7,732 nt of DNA, taken from Candidatus Krumholzibacteriia bacterium (GTDB lineage: Bacteria > Krumholzibacteriota > Krumholzibacteria > WVZY01 > JAKEHA01). The stretch covers positions 1 through 7,732 of the forward strand of contig JAOTVO010000120.1 of assembly GCA_029863355.1 (NCBI GenBank), given 5' to 3'. The position numbers were made by a program, and so were the translations under genes. Below the pieces are notes generated by a model. The model did not search any database and was not told where the DNA came from. It saw only the letters and a program-made list of their open reading frames with translations. Shown piece by piece: positions 5,578-7,732 of the stretch (positions are counted from its first letter, which is position 1; every line of letters starts with the position of its first letter).

Positions 5578-6117
5578 ATGAAGCTAAGAAACGACATCGT
5601 CCAGGCCGTCCCCGAGTTCGACCTCATCGGCGACCCCGAGCTGCGCAAGGCGACCATCGACGTGTGGGTGGAGGCGTTGGAGACGGGCGGCTTCACGGTC
5701 GAGGAGATGAAGCAGATCCCCTTCACGCTCCTCGCCGACAACGTCAAGATCACCTTTCTCGAGCACGTGCGCGTGGTGTGCCGCATGTCCGTGGCCATGG
5801 CCGACGTGCTCATCGACGCCTACAGCGACCGCGTGAAGATCAACAGGGATCACCTGGTGGCGGGTGCGCTCCTGGCCGACATCGGCAAGATGATCGAGTT
5901 CGAGAAGAAGCCCGACGGCTCGCTCAAGAAGGGGCACCTGGGAGAGATGCTTCGCCACCCGTTCACCGGCGTGGGCATGTGCTTCAAGAGGGGGATCCCC
6001 TACGAGGTGATGCACGTCGTGGCCGTCCACTCCAAGGAGGGCGACCACGTCAAGCGCAGCCCCGAGGCGATCATCTTCCACCACGCCGACTTCACCGACT
6101 TCGACCTGGTGCGTTGA
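5578..6117 (+). CDS. HD-domain protein with Ala in place of the HD-motif His
   Basis: A 179-aa soluble protein with an HD-fold layout. Candidate metal residues in order are H63 (FLEHVR), D101 (GALLADIGK, 96-104), H127 (LRHPF), H151 (VAVHSKEGD) and D171 (FHHADF, 167-172). HD phosphohydrolases normally read HD at 100-101; here residue 100 is Ala (GCC), two base changes from a His codon, so a single read error cannot explain it. The rest (KKGHLGEMLRHPFTGVGM, the SKEGD loop, SPEAIIFHHADF) looks intact and under selection. Loss of one metal ligand may leave a mononuclear or inactive, ligand-binding protein. It is the last gene of the rrf2-ygfZ operon, 16 nt after ygfZ with a strong ribosome site. 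The substrate is unknown; nucleotide or phosphate-ester chemistry is only a family-level expectation. Confidence 0.85.
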   Translation: MKLRNDIVQAVPEFDLIGDPELRKATIDVWVEALETGGFTVEEMKQIPFTLLADNVKITFLEHVRVVCRMSVAMADVLIDAYSDRVKINRDHLVAGALLADIGKMIEFEKKPDGSLKKGHLGEMLRHPFTGVGMCFKRGIPYEVMHVVAVHSKEGDHVKRSPEAIIFHHADFTDFDLVR

Positions 6118-6124
6118 CGCGCCC

Positions 6125-6138
6125 GGCGCTCGCGCGCC
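6125..6138. terminator. Weak hairpin between convergent genes
   Basis: GGCGC (6125-6129), loop TCGC, GCGCC (6134-6138) sits in the 27-nt gap between the HD gene stop and the stop of the opposing secreted-protein gene. There is no T tract on either strand, so intrinsic termination is doubtful; position is the main argument. Confidence 0.3.
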
Positions 6139-6144
6139 TCCGGT

Positions 6145-6780
6145 CTACTCGTAGATCGCCTTCATCCGGCCCCACGACGCCGCTTCGACGGGGCTCGGCG
6201 AGCCGGACGGCTCGATCTCCAGCACCAGCACGGCCTCGGCGATCGCACCGCTCGGCGGGTCCGACGCGGGCGCACAGATGGCGATGAAGGCCGTGGGGCC
6301 GACGAGCAGGTGCACGGTCAACTCGTCGCCGTGGGCGATCGTCTCGAAGCCGCTGCGTACGCGCGCCAAACCGCTCGTCGTATCGAAGGCGCCCTTCTCC
6401 GCGTACATCTCGCCGCTGTGCCAGTAGCCCGAGGTCTCCGCGCGCCGCAACGAAGCGTAGGTCTGCAGGGGCCAGACGGGCATGTACTCGCAGGGAGAGC
6501 TCAGGCAGCAGTTGAGCAGGCCGACATCGACGACCTCGCCGACGAGATGGATGGACCCACTGTGCACGCGCGCGTCGACGCCGTCGTACACGAAGGTGAC
6601 GCTGCGCTCGTAGTTGTCGCGGTCGTAGGGGTAGGCGCCGAGGAGACCGGGCAGCGGGATCTCGAGCGTGGTCGTCTCCGGCGGCGACTGGGCGTCGGTC
6701 GGCGCCGGCGCGAGGGCCAGCAACAAGCAGAACACAGCGCAGAGGGCGACCGGCCATGGTCGCTCGATCAAAAGCTTCAT
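6145..6780 (-). CDS. Secreted protein of unknown function
   Basis: A 211-aa protein I do not recognise. The N-terminus MKLLIERPWPVALCAVFCLL and following LALAPAPTDA make a Sec signal peptide (basic start, hydrophobic core, likely cleavage near residue 30, after TDA). The mature part is about 180 residues, mainly beta-prone (RSVTFVYDGVDARVHSGSIH, ELTVHLLVGPTAFIAICAP, AEAVLVLEIEP). It has four cysteines: a C91-C92 pair, C97 and C169, suggesting disulfides in the periplasm or outside. There is no membrane anchor, lipobox or known catalytic motif. The start at 6780 was chosen because GGAGGT lies 6 nt upstream and a strong promoter sits just beyond; the longer frame to 7158 would run through that promoter. 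It is monocistronic and convergent with the HD gene. Periplasmic or extracellular location is a firm inference; function is open. Confidence 0.8.
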   Translation of the reverse strand: MKLLIERPWPVALCAVFCLLLALAPAPTDAQSPPETTTLEIPLPGLLGAYPYDRDNYERSVTFVYDGVDARVHSGSIHLVGEVVDVGLLNCCLSSPCEYMPVWPLQTYASLRRAETSGYWHSGEMYAEKGAFDTTSGLARVRSGFETIAHGDELTVHLLVGPTAFIAICAPASDPPSGAIAEAVLVLEIEPSGSPSPVEAASWGRMKAIYE

Positions 6781-6786
6781 CACACC

Positions 6787-6793
6787 ACCTCCA
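6787..6793 (-). promoter_or_regulatory. Ribosome binding site of the secreted-protein gene
   Basis: On the minus strand GGAGGT stands 6 nt before the ATG at 6780, an almost perfect Shine-Dalgarno that settles the start codon. Confidence 0.8.
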
Positions 6794-6816
6794 TGGGAAG
6801 TGTGGGGGGCGGCGGT

Positions 6817-6845
6817 ATTATACCACGGACCCGCTACCGGCTCAA
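6817..6845 (-). promoter_or_regulatory. Strong promoter of the secreted-protein gene
   Basis: On the minus strand: -35 TTGAGC (6840-6845), a 17-nt spacer, and a perfect -10 TATAAT (6817-6822). The predicted start near 6810 gives a leader of about 30 nt containing the GGAGGT ribosome site. The -10 lies in GGTATTATACC, itself close to palindromic. This is the best sigma70-type match in the window. Confidence 0.75.
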
Positions 6846-6846
6846 G

Positions 6847-6859
6847 GGTTCGCGGAACC
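6847..6859. promoter_or_regulatory. Dyad between divergent promoters, possible operator
   Basis: GGTTC (6847-6851), a 3-nt centre GCG, GAACC (6855-6859). It lies exactly between the -35 boxes of the minus-strand promoter (6840-6845) and the plus-strand promoter (6862-6867), where a shared regulator could act on both. The arms are short, so chance is possible. Confidence 0.3.
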
Positions 6860-6861
6860 GC

Positions 6862-6891
6862 TTGCCCGCGATAGCGCACGCAAGCTATATT
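6862..6891 (+). promoter_or_regulatory. Plus-strand promoter toward the small ORF and M28 peptidase
   Basis: -35 TTGCCC (6862-6867), an 18-nt spacer, -10 TATATT (6886-6891). The same hexamer pair occurs in the DUF2277 promoter of this window. Transcription from near 6898 would give a leader of about 70 nt to the small ORF and about 180 nt to the M28 start. Confidence 0.45.
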
Positions 6892-6914
6892 TCTCATACA
6901 CGCACGCCCTTCCC

Positions 6915-6957
6915 TTCCCCTCGGGGAACACGCGAGGTGGCCTCCCCACGGGCCACC
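6915..6957 (+). repeat. Two adjacent inverted repeats in the M28 leader
   Basis: TTCCCC-TC-GGGGAA (6915-6928) is followed by GGTGGCC (6936-6942), an 8-nt loop, and GGCCACC (6951-6957). Both would fold in the predicted leader RNA, just before the small ORF start at 6968. The 2-nt loop of the first is too tight for its full stem in RNA, so it may instead act as a DNA site. There is no T run, so these are not obvious terminators, and no known riboswitch consensus was recognised. Confidence 0.35.
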
Positions 6958-6967
6958 CACGATCGCC

Positions 6968-7096
6968 ATGAACCGACTGATTCTCGCACCCGTGGGCTTC
7001 CTCCTGTCCATCCTCATCATCGTCGTTGGGTCCTCGTGCGACGGTGAGGAAACCCTGATTAGGCGCGCGAAAGTGTTGCATGTCTCCTCCCATTGA
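6968..7096 (+). CDS. Possible 42-aa small lipoprotein or leader ORF
   Basis: A short frame: MNRLILAPVGFLLSILIIVV then GSSC24 and a polar tail ending at TGA 7094-7096. It has a basic start, a strongly hydrophobic core and a Cys at a lipobox-like position (VGSSC, not canonical because Gly is at -3), as in very small bacterial lipoproteins. It overlaps the first 17 nt of the M28 gene in another frame, which could couple translation of the two. Against it, no Shine-Dalgarno sequence is near the ATG (a GAGGTGG is too far upstream and inside a hairpin), and signal-like sequences arise by chance. Treat as a candidate. Confidence 0.35.
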   Translation: MNRLILAPVGFLLSILIIVVGSSCDGEETLIRRAKVLHVSSH

Positions 7097-7732
7097 TAGA
7101 CCGGTTGGATGTCTTGTTTTCGCCTTGTGGCTCGTCGGCTGTTTAACCGGCCCGGCACTCGCCCTTGAACAATCGACTTCGCCGGATTCCGATCGGTGGC
7201 TCAAGCACCCGGCGCTTCAGCCGTTCAGATTGTCCGGCGAGCAACTTCCTCCCAACGTGTTCCTCGTGCGAACAAAGGGCCACCTGCCCGAGGCCGATGG
7301 CGTCGTCGTGCACGGCACGCACAGAGGTGTGTTTCTCGTGTCTGGGGATCCCACGGTCATCCGGAGCCTCGCGGAGCACGGTTGCGCTGTGATGGCCGTG
7401 AGGGACTTGCCGGAGTCGCCGCCGCCCGCGGCGCGGGCGTGGAATTGGATCGACGCACCCAATCCCGCTATCGCGGCCATGGTCGATCAGGTTCGCTGGG
7501 AAGGGGTTCGCGACAAGATCCGATGGCTTGTCGACTTTGGCACGCGCTATAGCTTCGCCCCCAACCACCGTAGCATTGCCGAATCCATTGCAGACGTTTT
7601 CGATTCCTACGGGTTGCCGACGACACTGCACGCCTTTGCGTCCGGGGGCTGGACGATGTGGAACGTAGAGGCAATCCAAACCGGCACAGTCCATCCGGAT
7701 TCTTATGTGATCATTTGCGGTCACTTCGATTC
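7080..7732 (+). CDS. Exported M28 family zinc metallopeptidase (C-terminus off the right edge)
   Basis: 217 complete codons are visible. The final YVIICGHFDS carries the first M28 zinc ligands, H215 and D217 of the HxDS motif; the remaining ligands lie beyond the window. The segment before it, VRDKIRWLVDFGTRYSFAPN and onward through a helix to WNVEAI, matches the start of the catalytic domain of secreted leucyl-type M28 aminopeptidases. The N-terminus has a signal sequence (core LVFALWLVGC, then TGPALA): either lipidation at C21 (canonical LVGC) or cleavage after A28. Between about residues 30 and 125 is an additional domain (GVFLVSGDPTVIRSLAEHGC at 77-96), probably a propeptide-like region. 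The ATG at 7080 is the only good start after an in-frame TGA at 7056; its ribosome site is weak. About a third of codons in the last 63 end in A or T, unlike the neighbours. It does not match the M1 gene in family but shares peptide-scavenging logic. Confidence 0.85.
   Translation, partial: MSPPIDRPVGCLVFALWLVGCLTGPALALEQSTSPDSDRWLKHPALQPFRLSGEQLPPNVFLVRTKGHLPEADGVVVHGTHRGVFLVSGDPTVIRSLAEHGCAVMAVRDLPESPPPAARAWNWIDAPNPAIAAMVDQVRWEGVRDKIRWLVDFGTRYSFAPNHRSIAESIADVFDSYGLPTTLHAFASGGWTMWNVEAIQTGTVHPDSYVIICGHFD

Noticed and set aside
6781..7158. N-terminal extension of the secreted-protein frame on the minus strand
   Set aside because: It would place about 126 residues before a clear signal peptide and read through the promoter and ribosome site of that gene.
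1..7732. CRISPR arrays, tRNA/rRNA genes, insertion sequences, phage att sites
   Set aside because: No regularly spaced repeats, cloverleaf with a TTCRA loop, transposase motif or flanking duplications were found on reading both strands by eye.

Overview
The window is high-GC bacterial chromosome, with codon third positions almost all G or C in most genes. Exported proteins suggest a diderm: a putative lipoprotein aminopeptidase, a signal-peptide protein and an exported M28 peptidase. Short intergenic gaps and recognisable sigma70-type promoters also fit. I cannot place the organism firmly; an uncultured Myxococcota/Desulfobacterota-like or related lineage is a guess. I saw no rRNA, tRNA, CRISPR array, transposase or phage gene.

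Minus strand, positions 1-3682, four genes read right to left. thiL (thiamine-monophosphate kinase) is followed 4 nt later by a CPBP-family membrane protease. Next comes a DUF2277 small protein, whose stop overlaps the start (ATGA) of a leukotriene-A4-hydrolase-like M1 aminopeptidase that runs off the left edge. DUF2277-M1 appears to have its own promoter just after the CPBP stop, with a 12-bp perfect palindrome in its spacer. The thiL promoter is placed so that the mRNA may be leaderless.

Positions 3683-3941 are a divergent intergenic region. It holds the thiL promoter, a good promoter for the rightward operon, and a short open stretch whose translation resembles the start of a Rieske oxygenase domain, possibly a gene relic.

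Plus strand, 3942-6117, is a three-gene operon. It encodes an Rrf2-family regulator with an IscR/NsrR-like cysteine cluster, a YgfZ/CAF17-type folate-binding protein (Fe-S cluster maintenance), and a small HD-domain protein in which the first residue of the HD pair is Ala. The pairing suggests an Fe-S-responsive, possibly autoregulated unit.

Positions 6145-6780 (minus) encode a secreted protein of unknown function, convergent with the HD gene. Its promoter is back to back with a plus-strand promoter around 6817-6891. The plus promoter would drive a structured leader, a possible 42-aa lipoprotein ORF, and an exported M28 metallopeptidase cut off by the right edge. The M28 gene is clearly less GC-rich at third positions than its neighbours.

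The best leads for something new are the rrf2-ygfZ-HD operon with its altered HD protein, the Rieske-like relic, and the divergent promoter region with the overlapping small ORF. None amounts to proof of an undescribed system.
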